The notes under the pieces were generated by a model. That model did not search any database. It had not been told where the DNA came from and saw only the letters and a program-made list of their open reading frames with translations. Below, piece by piece: positions 12,901 through 24,914 of a DNA stretch of 64,000 nt. The first letter of the stretch is position 1, and each line of letters begins with the position of its first letter. This DNA is from Mesotaenium endlicherianum (Eukaryota; Streptophyta; Zygnematophyceae; Zygnematales; Mesotaeniaceae), in contig WELA01003597.1 in assembly GCA_009602735.1 (NCBI GenBank), positions 600,682 through 664,681 on the forward strand, read 5' to 3'. The translations under genes were made by a program, and so were the position numbers.

Positions 12901-13389
12901 CACTCTTTTTTGACTCTGTGGAGGAGTGCATGAGAACGGAGGCTCTGTCCCTCACTTGCTCCTTTTCTTGCACTGAATACTTTCTTAACACCGCTATCTA
13001 TACAGTGGCCAAGTGGCGTTCATTGTGGGTGTGAGCAGGTAGTGGGACGCCTTCCTTGCAGTGGTCTGATCTACTGCTGTATCAAGGTGATAGAAAGTCG
13101 CATAGTATTTGCGAACGAAAGGCTAACTTAATCTGTTGGTTGGCAGGCATTAGTGGCGCCAAGTGCAGCAGGTGCAGCTGCTTCCACATTCGAGGAGTGC
13201 GCTGCTTGCGGAGAAATAGCCAGGGCATGGTGCAAAACGAGGGGTGCCACCTCTGCACTCGGCAGAGACAGCGGACAAGCCTTCTGCGGCATTGCTCGAC
13301 AAAGTGGTGAAAGATGGCAGTCGCAGCAAGTGACTGACGTCAAGCCATGCATCCCCACACATGATTTGTCACTGGACGGGTGTTTGTAG
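9971..13389 (+). CDS. repeat-exon coiled-coil protein with Cys-x2-Cys modules, array 1
   Basis: I do not recognise a named family. Supported exons are 9971-10099 (ATG start), from 10484, from about 10820, 11732-11905, 12086-12322, 12691-12852 and 13147-13389 (stop TAG). Every border I can place is phase 0. The product alternates two modules. Module A has HLAACASCASFQRAREE, then QLLQKEE and LQRAARE (10550-10650, 11783-11905). Module B is an Ala/Gln/Glu-rich coiled coil with GLEEQLR.SE and QAQQARAAEL (10855-11035, 12110-12300). The C-terminal exon has more Cys pairs (ECAACGE). The exon near 10820 contains a stop at 10921 and exon 10484 lacks a clear donor, so one or both may be skipped or decayed. 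No membrane segment is coded by these exons. A cytoskeletal or scaffold role is possible but only a guess from the coiled coils. Confidence 0.6.
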
Positions 13390-13517
13390 TAGTGTATAGC
13401 CTTCCTGTCGTTAGTAGTCCCCTTTGCTATCTCTCTCCTCCCCACCCCCCCCCTCTTCCTCCTCTCCCTCTCATTGTCTACGATACGTTACAAGGCCGCT
13501 TTCAGTCACTCTCAAAA

Positions 13518-13622
13518 TATATACATTATCTTACAAGGTCGCTCTCCTGGAAAAATGACCTTTCATGTCAAGCAGGTGTTGCAGCAATTTTGGTGCCCTG
13601 GTAATGGTTTTGATTGTGTCTG
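13518..13622 (+). pseudogene. CoaE-tail-like sequence in opposite orientation
   Basis: About 100 bp align with the terminal exon of the kinase gene: TTAYAAGG, CTCTCCTGGAA, GTTGCAGCA.TTTTGG and GCTGTAC/GTCTGTAC fall in the same order at roughly 65-70% identity by eye. The translation begins SLSWKNDLSCQAGVAAIL, against the kinase's [18 protein letters not shown]. One base fewer near 13592 shifts the frame relative to the kinase. It lies ~130 bp after the stop of the coiled-coil gene and is in the opposite orientation to COAE. It could be a relic gene fragment or a membrane-tail exon shared by the two genes. Confidence 0.45.
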
Positions 13623-15429
13623 TACAAATGTAGAGCCTTGTTTTCAGCTGTGTGAAGCTTTGATGTTGAAATGAAATCAGAGGTTATTTTGTCTGCGAAT
13701 GACTGAGAAATGGTACATCCCTCTCGTGCGCTACATGATTGTTACTAGTTAAGTCAGACTGAAGAGGCTTTGTTTGGAAGCAAGGGTCATCCTGGTATGT
13801 TAAGCGCACTAGCTGGCTGTAGTGGAAAAGTGCTTACTTTCAGTCGTTTGGCAAAGAGTAGCAGCAAGGCATGGAAGTATTTTGATTGACCGGCCCTTCG
13901 TCGAGGAACGCAGGCAATCAAAGGCTGTAATTATCATGCACATTGCTAAGTTCATTCAGGAAAGTCAGTACTTGTGTACCATTATATAGTTTCCGCACCG
14001 TTGTAATACGCTTTCAAGGACTTGGAGATCATAGTGGCCAGCATGACTTGTAAGAACAAAATGAACGTGTCATTATTCCCGGGCGAGCAGCGTTGGCTGT
14101 CGTTGAACAGTTGATTTGAACATTAAAATGGATATTACCGCAAGTAGCAATACTAGGCATTATTTGTGTTTCATAGCCGGGCAAACACACCGCAGCTTCA
14201 AGGATGCTTATCCTGTCCATCTTTGATGGCACTTTTTTTTTACGCGTCATGAAAGCTGGAACTCCATTGTATCATTATTTTTCCTCCACATTGACATCCT
14301 ACCTGTATACTATCTGATCTAACAGCAACTTCAAAGCTACAAGCCAAAAGACCACTGACGTTTGGGGTGCATGCCTATTAGTGCACTGTCTTTACTTATG
14401 ATTTGAACTATCCAGAAATTTATCGTTTGCGGTATTGTTAACCGTGACCCCATTACATGCCTCGCATATTGCTTGTCTTAGTACGTTTCTGGTGTATGGC
14501 TTATGCACAGCATCAACGAAAAATGGAAAATGTGGTGTATGGAAGCGCATCACCACGAGCATGGGATAAATCTGACCTTCCTCTGAGCTACATGCTTGTT
14601 AAGCTAATACTTTACTTCAATCAGAATACCTACATGTCAAGGCAATAAGGGCAGACTCGTGGAGTTTGGGACAAGTCGGGCACTCTTAGGGACAATTCAA
14701 AGTTTGTAGTTGACTACTAATTTGTCTACGAATTTGACATTACTTTACTCTGGCTAACTGTCAACAGCTGTGCTTGACCGTGTGTAGGATCATGGAGTCC
14801 CTGGGACGCCAAAAAATTGGACTTTAAGCGTGAGGTCGATTGGTTGTCAAGCGGTTGAAAGCAAGTTGTCTCTTGTTGCATAACATATGCCATGGTTAAC
14901 ATGAGCAGAAACTTACTGAATGTAAAGAATGAGAAGTACTTCCTACATTGAAGGATCTTTCAATGAAGCAGGAGTGAATTTTAGATTTTCAACATATGAA
15001 TCTTGAATCTTCATATACAATCTTGAGGAAACTCCATTGAATGCGAAATGCAGGTTCAGGATGTGTCCTGACCTTTATACAGTATATGTTTGTGATTGAC
15101 TGGCTAGCCAGAAGAACTTGCTTAATCTCAATAGTAGATTAGTAACCTATATCAATGGTCCTGGTTGCAATCTTGTGGGCTTGTCATTGATCAGATAACT
15201 TTGAATATAAGATGCAATAAACTTGATGAAAGTCGTCAAATATTGTTGAAACTCACTACTATCTTCGTCCATGGTGCACTCTATCACTCACACTTAAACG
15301 AACTCTGACTCAAAATATATGATAGCACGAAAAGTACACAAGGTGCCCTACTCTTCACTTTTACTGAGTTAGTTTTTTGGGTTACATTTTTTGGTCTTAA
15401 ATAGCTCACTACACTGTCTGAACTCTATG

Positions 15430-15490
15430 CGCCACCCCGCCACCCCGCCACCCTCCCCGCCACCCCGCCACCTTGCCACCCCGCCACCCC
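15430..15490. repeat. CCGCCAC(CC) minisatellite
   Basis: About eight tandem copies of a 7-8 bp C-rich unit (CCGCCACC), with one CTCC and one TTG interruption. Strong strand asymmetry; the opposite strand is G-rich. Confidence 0.9.
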
Positions 15491-15494
15491 TAAC

Positions 15495-15536
15495 AAACGT
15501 TCACGATCGTTCATGAACGTTCACAAACGTTCACGA
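15495..15536. repeat. palindromic ACGTTCAC repeat cluster
   Basis: Four copies of CGTTCAYRA/G follow directly on the C-rich minisatellite. The core ACGTTCACGATCGTTCATGAACGT (IUPAC not needed, 24 bp with 7-bp arms ACGTTCA/TGAACGT) can fold on itself. It may be the subterminal repeat of an unrecognised short transposon or a cluster of binding sites. Confidence 0.6.
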
Positions 15537-16943
15537 CATCTTCGTTGTCGTGTGAAAGTGACAAAAAATTACTAACTTACCCAAACGACTACCAACAATC
15601 GACTAACTTACGAACCGAACTAACTAACGATAAACCAAGCAAGGCTATCAGCACCCTGGCGTGCGTCACTTCTCGACGCGACACCCACTCGCCTAGTCAC
15701 GACAAAGTAGAATTAGGAGTGTCGGTCTACGGACCATGTTCCAACAAATATTGCCTACAGCTGGTAGTGAGGATTAAGTGTGAACATGAAAGTAACCCAA
15801 ACTGTGACCTGTCTAGTCCGAGCTAGTGGGAACATAAAAGTAGCCAACTTATTCTAGACATGACTGAAAATTGGGTCACCTGTCGAGGTCAAACTTGGTC
15901 AGTCAACATCTCTGAGGCCGGCTTCATGATCGATCGTGACCTGATCGTGACACAGACCGATTGAGACACATTCAGACACTTCTTCCATGCAGATGATTTG
16001 CCCTTGGGCAATAAATGCATTGTTGCTCCACGATCACAACTCACTAAGCATCCATGTGAGTAAGGGTACCAAGTGACGACGACTTGGTTCCGACTACTTT
16101 GCTTCGTGAACGACACACTGCTGTCTAGATCTGGCTTTGGTGAACAGAACAACATAACTGTGGGTCGGGCGCATTGACATAATCACTTCAATGTTTGCTA
16201 CACACTCGTTGCCTACAATTACTGCAAAATATGGTGCGCTCTGCATGAAGCCACAGAATGTGCTTCTGGCGATGCCAGCGACTACGGTATATATCAGCTG
16301 TTTACCAAGAACCTCTACGTCTTCGAGGTAAACGTGACCCCTTTTTGGTGGCATTGTTGTGCTTTTCTTTGGGAGGTATATTGAGCACAATGGCATTTTT
16401 CCCATCATGCAAGCACGTAATTGACCCTATAGCACGTATAAGAAAGCAAATATTTATGCTTTGGACTTGGAGGAGCGAGTACGTGCATCAAACAAACTGC
16501 TATAGCCCGAGACCACCGTTGATATAGATGGATGACTCGTCGATACACTGTCTTTGACATGCTGAAGCTGACCAACCACAACGTGGAGCAGTATGTTCCA
16601 ATACTCAGCTTCAGCTGACATGCCTTTTAAGGTTCCAACACAGCTTCTGTATGTCAATACTCCCAAATTCTGGGATATCTGTGGTGAAGAGAACGGGTGG
16701 CAAGCCCAACAAGAGACATCTGGCAGCATGAACTATATTAGAAGGATAATTACAATCATGGTTTCCATTGATCTATCAAGCACGATAAAATTTATCTAAG
16801 GAAGCACTAAAATATCTAGAAGAAGTGGCTTGCGTTTTAAACGTGAAGGTAGGAGAACATGCAAAGAAGTGAAGGGCTTATATAAAGCAACAGTAACTTG
16901 CTGATGTCTGATGGCTAACATGTTACAAATATGCGTTTGACAG

Positions 16944-19078
16944 GCTGAGCAAGACGTAGCCCAACATGCACCAGAGTCTTCCTGGACTCCAGTTAAAAGC
17001 GATCCCTCATCAAAGCTTGATCAGGAAGCCACGGCTAGGAAAGAGTTGGAGGTGCGGGTTCACACAGTGAGTCGTAACAGAATTTTCCCTCGCTAATGCA
17101 ACAACAACCAGTTAGTATGTCCACCTTGCACATGTCAGCATGTCCAGCTGCAGGGAGAGAACATTTTAGAAAATCATGCCAGTTCTTGCTTGCTGTAATC
17201 ATAACAGCTTTTGTGATAGGGACTTATGGTATTTTCTTCCTTGGGGGAGTCTTTGAGGTGAAAAAGCCTAAAAAGGGACATGTGGCGGCGTGTGTCTTGT
17301 GCGGAAATTTTACAGCGTGAACAGGAAATAATGTATGAAACCCGTGTAGCAGAGCTGGAGGAGCGGTTGAGGGCGTCAGAGGACCGGCTGAGGGCATCCC
17401 AGCAAGCCCAGGTGGCTCAGCTAGAGGCCTCCTTGGCGTATGCCCGGTTGCCAACGTTTCAAGTACATATTTTTCCTTTGCACCGAGAGTATCACGCCTC
17501 AAATTTGGTACAGCTAGGGGTACAAACTGCTAGAAGCATGGGGTAATGTATGAATGATAAATTAAGCAAATGAACTGCTATGTACGTGGTTTTCACTGTA
17601 CGTGTCATGTTAAGCCCAAACTATTTCAGTAGCAATCATTTATTCCGGGGCAACATAGCAAGTCAGCAAGCAGGGGGATATTGCGATGCTAGTATCCTTT
17701 TGACTCTTTGTCCTGACTGTCATTTTTAACCTCATTGAATTGTTCCTTTGCAGCTGCAGGAGCGTCTTGAGGCTCTCTCCTCAGACATGTGTGCCTTGAA
17801 GACACACGTGGCTGGCCTTGTAGAGGGCCAGTTGGCAGCATGTTCCTCTTGCGCCTCTTCTCAGCGAGCCGGGGAGGAACACGCCAATCAACTTTTGCAA
17901 AAAGAGGAGGTGAAGGAGCTGCAGTGTGCGGCAAGGGAGGCCCAGGAGGCCTTTGAGGAGCAGCTTCGTGTTGCACATACCGGCTCTCAACACCAAGTGA
18001 TGCAGATGGTGGCAAGTGATGCAGATGGTGGCTTTGTGCCTGCTGGCAAGGCTTGAGCTATTGAGCCTGTAATGGCCGCCTGCTAATGTGAATGTACAAC
18101 GCCTCGGGGCTGCTCACCGCTTCTTCCTGTCATGATGCATGACGTTGTAGGAGTCAGCCGAATCAATAAAAGAAATGGAGCAGCACAAAACACGTGTGGA
18201 GGAGCTGGAAAAGCAGCTGAGGGCGTCTGAGGAGCAAAGGCAGGCCCAGCAGGCCCGGACGGCTTCCTTGGAGGAAAAGGTGGAGCAAGAGTATAAAGCC
18301 CGCATAGCGAAGCTGGAGGGGAAGCTGAGGGTGGCTGCGATGCTCGGAAGACTCCCTTGGCCCGTGCCCAGCAGGCAGCCTCCCAGGTGTGCTTGCCTCC
18401 ATGTTGATGTTGTCTGTTGATTCCCCCGGATGATTCAGGAGCATCTAGCCACTTCATTTGCTATGCTGAGCCCATCTAAGCTTCCAATTATATGTATCTA
18501 CTTTGCATGTGTTTCACGCGTCTTTTACCTGTGAATTTGCAAGATTCAGGTGCTTAGTGTGTTTAATACTTGACGTAGTGAAAACTCAAGTCAGCTCCTT
18601 CCTCTGACTGACACATCAATGCAAGTGGTGTTCTCTTTGCAACTCCGAGTTGAGAGGGAGGAACACGGCAAAACACAAGGTTGGGTGGAGGAGCTATTGA
18701 GGGCCGCACAAGACGACAAGGAGAGATTTGAGTTCCAGATTCTGCAAAAAGAGGAGGAGATGGAGGAGCTACAGGAGGCTGCAACAAACAACCAAAAAAG
18801 TTTGGTAACAAAGAAACATGATGTATGTACTCACATACCTGCCTTCATGTCAGTGCCTTTTTGTAAAGAACCAAAAGTGCATGAACTTTGATGTACAAAC
18901 TGATTGACTCAGAGTTGTGGTGATTGTTCTGGTGCTCATGGTGACGTTATGACAGAAGATACCGGAATTGGATAAGACATGTACAGCCCGCATGGTTGGT
19001 TTGGAGAAGAAAATGAGGGCATTGGAGAAGGAGGGGCATATCCAACAGGATCGGGCGGCTCAGGTGGAGGCCTCCTGA
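16944..19078 (+). CDS. repeat-exon coiled-coil protein, array 2 (partly decayed)
   Basis: This is a second run of the same exon modules as 9971-13389, in the same orientation. Exons seen are 16944-17066 (ends RKELEVRVHT, matching exon 1 of array 1, MKELEVKMHK), about 17255-17461, 17754-18056 (module A: GQLAACSSCASSQRAGEEHA), 18151-18386 (module B: ELEKQLRASEEQRQAQQ), about 18619-18822 and 18956-19078. Several exons contain in-frame stops or frame slips (after GNFTA near 17320, after LRVAA near 18345), and 17754 runs to a stop without a donor. It may be a decayed tandem duplicate of array 1 or the 3' half of one large gene. Start and end are not certain. Confidence 0.5.
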
Positions 19079-20561
19079 GGTATAACTTGGCCCTCTTCTA
19101 GGTCCTCCGGTATCCAGCTACAGCGCCTGTACTGATGCGATGTAGAGTGCGGAGGATACTTTATTGAACCAAGAGTTCCCAATGCTGAGGAACAACCAAG
19201 CTGTTGGTGCTCCCCTTCACCCTGAAAATGGGCAAGGGGCGAAACTCAAAAAAGGGGTTTGTTTTTGGCGAGGGCTAGCGCAATTTTAACCCAAACGGAG
19301 GTTGGAAATGACTGACCACATGTCCTGCACCCCGCTGGAAAATCAGCCCAGGTTATAATTGCTTGTTTTTCCATTCATCCATAGGATTGTTTTCTTGCCC
19401 ACTTAGTGACGTCTGTATACCCTTGTTTTAGGTTGTGCATTCCACCCCCGCTCCTGGGATGGAATACAGCGTTTTCTCCGCTTACAATTTTTCTTCTTCA
19501 TCATGCATATTTAGTACACCATATCAGTGGAGTTATTCCTTGCCTCTTGTTGTGTTCGTTTCTCAACTCCTCCCAGGTGTGCACAATCCTTCTCTTTTTG
19601 GACACATTTCCCTTCGAAATTCTGGGATGAATTTATCTTCAAATGCTTACCAACAATTTAAGCCTCCAACACCTTCGAAATGCCAGTAACAAACTGCATA
19701 ATTAACATTAAATGCGATCCATATTCACGCAATGAAAAATATTGTACATTTTCATTTGTATCCACAATTGTACAAGTACTACTGAACTATCAAGCATTAC
19801 TTTTACCACTAAATTAAGCCCAACAGGCTACCTACTTCACCTAATAAGCAGGACACGTGCTGCAGTGTCTAACCGTGGGACATAGGCTAGTATCTCTCAT
19901 CGCTGTCACACATATATATTACGCCAGAACCTAGTCAAGGTGTCCTCTTACCTCACATCATGCATTCTAGAACTACAAGTAAGGCACATGGCCCCTGTTC
20001 ACAAGCACCCAGAGGAACTACTATCGCTTAGTCACTTCTTGTGTCGCTTCTGTACTGGAAGTGAGGGCAAGGCCCTCCCCAACGATGCCGAGAAACTTCC
20101 TCTGCTTCCTCGACCCCCCCTCTGCGCCTTTCTCTTGCCTGCACACAACCACTTCATTATCAGTGCTGCGCACTTGCACTGTGGTGGTATTCAGTATTCA
20201 CCACATACTGCTCTTCATGGGCAAGGCAAGGAAACTCATTATTCCGATTCCGACACGCTGGGTGTTATAGGTGTCTTTAGTGGTGTGCGTGCATGTGTCT
20301 GTTACTCCGTGTACGCGCGATGCATAAGGGGGTATGTTTGATGCAACATTGTCATACATACACCCCCCATTCATTGACCAGCAGCAAGGCAACAAAAGCA
20401 TTCTGATTGGTGTGTGACACAACACCAAAACCCTGCTGTGTTTGCCCATGCATGACAATTTTCACATGCACCTTTAAGTTCACAATAAGGCAACTATGAC
20501 AGTACAAACTCTTGAGAGTAAACACGTGCATCCAACAATAGCCTGAACGGTTTGCACATAC
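19079..20561. other. no gene firmly recognised; may hold 3' exons of the minus-strand gene
   Basis: The gene at 20562-23066 ends its last recognised exon with a splice donor, so more exons should lie here. A minus-strand stretch near 20050-20130 is open but I could not place its borders. The rest is low-information sequence with CAC/CTC-rich tracts. Confidence 0.4.
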
Positions 20562-23066
20562 CTCTATTCATGGAATACTCTGGAGACATTGGCTGGTCAT
20601 CTTTGTCGTCACATCCAGATGAAGCTCCCTCGTTGCTCTCTTCTGATGGCGCTGACTCGCTACTTGAGTCGTTCTCGTCATCATTGTTCTCAACAAGCGT
20701 CTGCTCTGCCGCTGCCACCTTGACTTTTTGCAACCTCAATCGTTTCCAAGCCAAGTTAGCACTAATCTGCTTCCATTAGTGACACTCAAGCAACACGTGC
20801 TACATACTTTCACCCTTGCAACTTCCTCGCACTTACAATTGCATTGCGAGTCACTTGCTCCTTTCATCCACATCACACTGCGTTTTACAATGAACATATA
20901 TGGCATATAGGCAATACTTCCTCACAGGTATGCACGTGCATCACTTATCTAAGCTTCACCAGGTACTCATGTCACACCATCACTTTATGCATGCATACGA
21001 ACTCTCAAATACACATCTCACCTTCTTCTTGCACTTCTCCATCAGATAAGCCTTCACGCTCTCGTGGAAAGTTGTATGCTTTGGCTTGTAGTCTGCCACG
21101 TCGGGCCACTTTGCTTGCCACGGGTTGTGCTTCTTGAGCAATGACTCCACAATCCACTCCGCTGACTCATCTGTGAGGCCACCAGCGGCCTCGTCTTCCC
21201 ACTCAACCAACCCCTTTGCCAGCCCCCGCAACATGTGCTTGCTCAGCAGGCGAGTCATTTCTGACCTTGAGTCCTTCCAAATTTTGTTCAGTCGCTGCAG
21301 CCACACACCCACCATTGAACAATATTAGGAAGCATGTTCTACCAGCCACTCATTGCAAGCAGATTAACTACAAACTTGTGAGGCACATATAAGTGCAATG
21401 TTATCCTGTTGCTCTAGCTGTCCGCATTACAACGTGCATTACAAAGAAGTGGGATGTTCTTACCTTCAATAAGTCAGCCAGAAGTGCCTTCCCAGAGCGT
21501 AGAATTCTTTGTTGCGCTTGATGTAGACCACCATGTTATTTGCCTTCGCTGGGGGCTTTGTGTAACCCCTGAGCACTTTCTATGTTATATGGTCTCGGAG
21601 GCGAAGCAGGACCTTGAGAACCATTTTCTACCTGCTTCACTGCTTGCACCTCATCGATCATCAAAAAGTGAGGTTGAACTTACGCAACGCGTTCCACACC
21701 TCCTTCACGGCTTTAGTCTGCAACATGTCCTCAACATATCACTCCTCCCACAATTAAGTCATACACACCCCATGCGTGTCACAATCACTTATTCATTCAC
21801 CTATTGCAACACTGAACATGCAGTCAGCTGCAATAATTGCCCTGTTTAAAAAATAGCATGTTATTTCTGCCTCATGCACTTTCTTTCATCGTCGACACAG
21901 TGTAGGCTATCTGCAGCAGGCCCCATAGCCGGCCCCATAGCCAGGTGATACAGACACACAACATCCCCATTCACCACCTGCGAATATGGCAGCTTGCAGT
22001 TGCAGTTTGCATAATGAAGCTTCTACTTCACTCCACATTTGTTTATACAAAATACTATATATTCACAGCTGAATTTATTGCAATGACAGCCGATAAGGTT
22101 AATTTTAATTTGCATGCATGCAGGAGACAGTGGAAATTGTAACACACAATTTATTGTCAGTGCCACACCGAAACATGCACATCAAATAATAAATAAATGT
22201 TCTCATGCAGGTAGTACTTCACTCACCCGCTTGTCCTCCTCCTTCTCAACCTTGGGCTTCTTCTGATTGCCTCTGGTTGATTGTTCCACCAGCAAACTGA
22301 CGCTCTGAGCCAGATTTTTCAGCACGGGTAGAACCTCTCCAAGCAAGATAGATGTAGTTATGTTGCTCCTTGCCTCCATGGTCATATTCTGCTCCCCAGT
22401 ATCATCTCTCAATGCAAGTTGCGCTTGTTCGCCTCCAGCCTTACCTGTGACTATTACATCCTGAGAAGCATCGGTGATTTCAGCGTTTGATACTCGCTCC
22501 CCAGTTACTTGTGACAGAATCCCTTGCACATTATCTCTCTCTTCCTCTCGATTGGATAACTTGCCATCATGACCACACGATGCATCCTTTCCATCATCAA
22601 CATCAGTTCTAAGACCCTCTAGGGTATACCTGGTGTTCCTCCCAGGGAATGTTTTTCCACCCTCAGGGGCAGCATAATCTGGGTCACTTCCCGACATTTT
22701 CTCATTGTCATTATTGGGAGTCTCCCTCACACTCCCACTTCCTCCTGCTCCATTGCAAGTATTTGAACTGCAAACTCTGTGTGCCTCTCCACTCCCATCT
22801 AAGTGGTTTTCTAAGTTTTGTGGGTTTCCCTCATCCAACTCGGAAATGTTTTTCTGTTTATTTTTCCCGCCAATTGCAAGCAATATTTGTTTGTTTTTTA
22901 TTGCACCTAATGGTTTCTTTGAGGGTTGAAAGTGCCTATCTCCCAAAGCAACACCTTTAATGAGATTGTTGCAATTGTCTTTACTCTTCCGTGGCATCCT
23001 GCCATTACCACCTTCATTGCCGGTGTTAATGGTGCTAGCCATGAATGGCAAATTCAAAGAAGCCAT
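20562..23066 (-). CDS. unrecognised five-exon acidic/Leu-rich protein (3' end open)
   Basis: The start is an ATG in strong context (GTAGCCATGG) at 23066. Exons are 22227-23066, 21684-21717, 21464-21516, 21022-21294 and 20562-20766, with GT..AG borders and continuous phase (0, 0/1, 1/0, 0, 0/1). The last exon ends at a donor, so the C-terminus is missing. The N-terminal ~280 residues are low-complexity (Asn, Gly, Asp, Glu) with a possible helix VLPVLKNLAQSVSLLVEQ. Exons 2-4 form a compact helical region (EVWNAL, GKALLADLLKRLNKIWKD, HMLRGLAKGLVEWE). Exon 5 is very acidic (ENNDDENDSSSESAPSEE). I recognise no family; exons 2-4 could be a structured domain of a nuclear protein. A 7.25-kb retroelement lies 23 bp upstream of the ATG. 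Confidence 0.6.
21517..22226 (-). other. introns 1-2 of the unrecognised gene
   Basis: The intervals 21718-22226 and 21517-21683 are non-coding between well-bordered exons. The acceptor before exon 3 (CATCAAG) has a poor pyrimidine tract, so its placement rests mainly on frame continuity. Confidence 0.45.
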
Positions 23067-23088
23067 GGCTACAATTAAGCTCGCGACC

Positions 23089-23093
23089 ACTGC
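23089..23093. repeat. target-site duplication ACTGC, left copy
   Basis: Matches 30346-30350 exactly and abuts the TG of the first LTR. Confidence 0.9.
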
Positions 23094-23596
23094 TGTAGTG
23101 ATTTGAGTTATTATATATTAGTTTGCATATATTTTAATGTTTTCAAATATATTTGGAGTAGTATTGTGTGGAGTCAAGTTTGAATAGGTACTCTAGTAAC
23201 TTGGTTCATGTCCTTTGAACCTTCCAAGGCATTTTCGAAGTTAGAGGAAAGACCTAGAAGAACTCCATGTGGCAAAAGTCAAATGTGCCATTTTTAGGTC
23301 AAAAGGACATGTGTACATTATTCTAGAAAGAGGTGGCAAGTTTTGGGATGTGTTGGGTGCCAACACATCAACATACACTTTCCTAGAAATTACTTATGTA
23401 GCAAGTATATAAACAAGAGCTAGAACATAGAAAGACATTCCAGAATCACTCTTGTACTTGCCAAAATCCAGAAATATATTAACTTTCAAGAAGCCATCTC
23501 TCTTTCAAGAAGCTACCACTTGTGTTCAAAGATCCTTGTCTTGAATAGATAAAGTATTCTGTTTTACTAAGTACTTTATCTATCTGTTTCACTACA
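23094..23596 (+). repeat. family I 5' LTR
   Basis: Spans TGTAGTGA to CACTACA. A TATATAAA box lies at about 23407. It is followed by the primer-binding site TGGTATCGGAGC at 23598, which is typical of initiator-Met-tRNA priming. Confidence 0.95.
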
Positions 23597-23633
23597 GTGG
23601 TATCGGAGCTAGGCACTTTGGTAGCACAAGAAG

Positions 23634-24914
23634 ATGGCCGATCCTCAAGACCAACAGCAAGCTTTCGAAGGAAGCCCTTCCTCTCCAAGACACCCTCCTC
23701 CAGCGCCGATGGGAGAGCCCACTCAAGAAAATCTGCAACAACAAGAAGCACCACAAGGAGGAGCACACCCTCCTCCAGCGTCGATGGGAGAGCCTACTCA
23801 AGGAAATCTCCAACAACAAGAAGCACCACAAGGAGGAGCACCGTCAAATCCCGTGGCAGCCGCTATAGCAAAGTTGACCCCACCACAAGGAGTTCCCGCA
23901 AATGAGTGGGCAGCCTTCCTAATGACCGTCCACAACCAAGTGGGCTTGGCCACCTATGAAGCAACCGTGCAAGCGTCAAGAGAAGCTATGGCTGCCATGG
24001 TTGCCCCTATTGCGAGCAATGCTCAAAATCCAGCCCCGGCTCAAGCGCCTCCACAAGAGCCAACGAGAGCAAGGAAACTCATCAAGCCCGGCAAACCCGA
24101 CACTTTCAACCCCGGGAAAGGTGCCAACCTGAATTTATGGCTCTACCAAGTGGAGACGTACCTCGCATTCCTTGAAGTACCCGAGGAGGACTACGTTCCC
24201 TTTGCCGTTACCTTACTTAGAGGAGCAGCAACATCATGGTGGCGTAACTATCAAGCGGCTATATATCAAGCTATGGCGCACCCCATGCTCGGCCAAGAGC
24301 CCCCACCATCATATGCAAGATGGGCAGATTTTCGTGAGGCCCTCAAGAAGCAATTCATGCCCATCAATGCGGAGAAGATTGCCCGAGGAAAGCTCCACCA
24401 TCTCAAGCAAACGACGTCCGTTCAAGAGTATACATCCAGATTTCACGCCCTCACTCTTGAGATCCCCAACATGTCTCTCGAGGAGAAGATTGACCGCTAC
24501 ATCTTTGGCCTCAAACCCAAGGTGGCAAAGGAAGTGGAGTTACGCGACTTGACGGACTTCTCAAAGATCATTGAAGTGGCCCAAAAGGTGGATACCTTGG
24601 ATTTCAAGCACTCCGTGCCTTCATCTTCACGGGTACCGACGACGCGGGTGTACGCAGCCCCTTCCACATCCGAATCTGGACCCACACCCATGGAAATCGG
24701 AGTTATTAAAAGGGACCCCGCGGCTGCCCGGAAGAGTGGAAGACCCTCCAATGACACTTATGATGCAAGAAACCAGCAAGGAGTGAAAGCAAGACTCTCC
24801 CCGGCTGAAAAAGAAGCTCTCATGACGGCTGGACTATGCTTCTATTGCAAGGAAAAGGGCCATCGTGCACTTTCATGCCCCAAAAAGTTGTCAAAAAACG
24901 GACAGCGCCGGTAG
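23634..24914 (+). CDS. family I gag
   Basis: A 426-residue capsid-type polyprotein starts at the first ATG after the primer-binding site. It has a Pro/Gln-rich N-terminus with a duplicated PPPA.MGEPTQ phrase, then a Ty3-type capsid region ([40 protein letters not shown]). A CCHC zinc knuckle sits near residue 400 ([14 protein letters not shown]). Its 3' end overlaps pol. Confidence 0.93.
   Translation: MADPQDQQQAFEGSPSSPRHPPPAPMGEPTQENLQQQEAPQGGAHPPPASMGEPTQGNLQQQEAPQGGAPSNPVAAAIAKLTPPQGVPANEWAAFLMTVHNQVGLATYEATVQASREAMAAMVAPIASNAQNPAPAQAPPQEPTRARKLIKPGKPDTFNPGKGANLNLWLYQVETYLAFLEVPEEDYVPFAVTLLRGAATSWWRNYQAAIYQAMAHPMLGQEPPPSYARWADFREALKKQFMPINAEKIARGKLHHLKQTTSVQEYTSRFHALTLEIPNMSLEEKIDRYIFGLKPKVAKEVELRDLTDFSKIIEVAQKVDTLDFKHSVPSSSRVPTTRVYAAPSTSESGPTPMEIGVIKRDPAAARKSGRPSNDTYDARNQQGVKARLSPAEKEALMTAGLCFYCKEKGHRALSCPKKLSKNGQRR

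Larger units (their letters stand above)
13623..16943. other. no gene recognised between the two coiled-coil arrays
   Basis: About 3.3 kb. Open frames (for example 16094-16408 on the minus strand and 16258-16527 on the plus strand) overlap each other and have no recognisable domain. It may be one very long intron, since exon 16944 has a normal acceptor (TTTGACAG) and no start codon. The short repeats at 15430-15535 are listed separately. Confidence 0.45.

Noticed and set aside
15430-15536. CRISPR-like array
   Set aside because: Repeat units are 7-9 bp without spacers, in a eukaryotic context.
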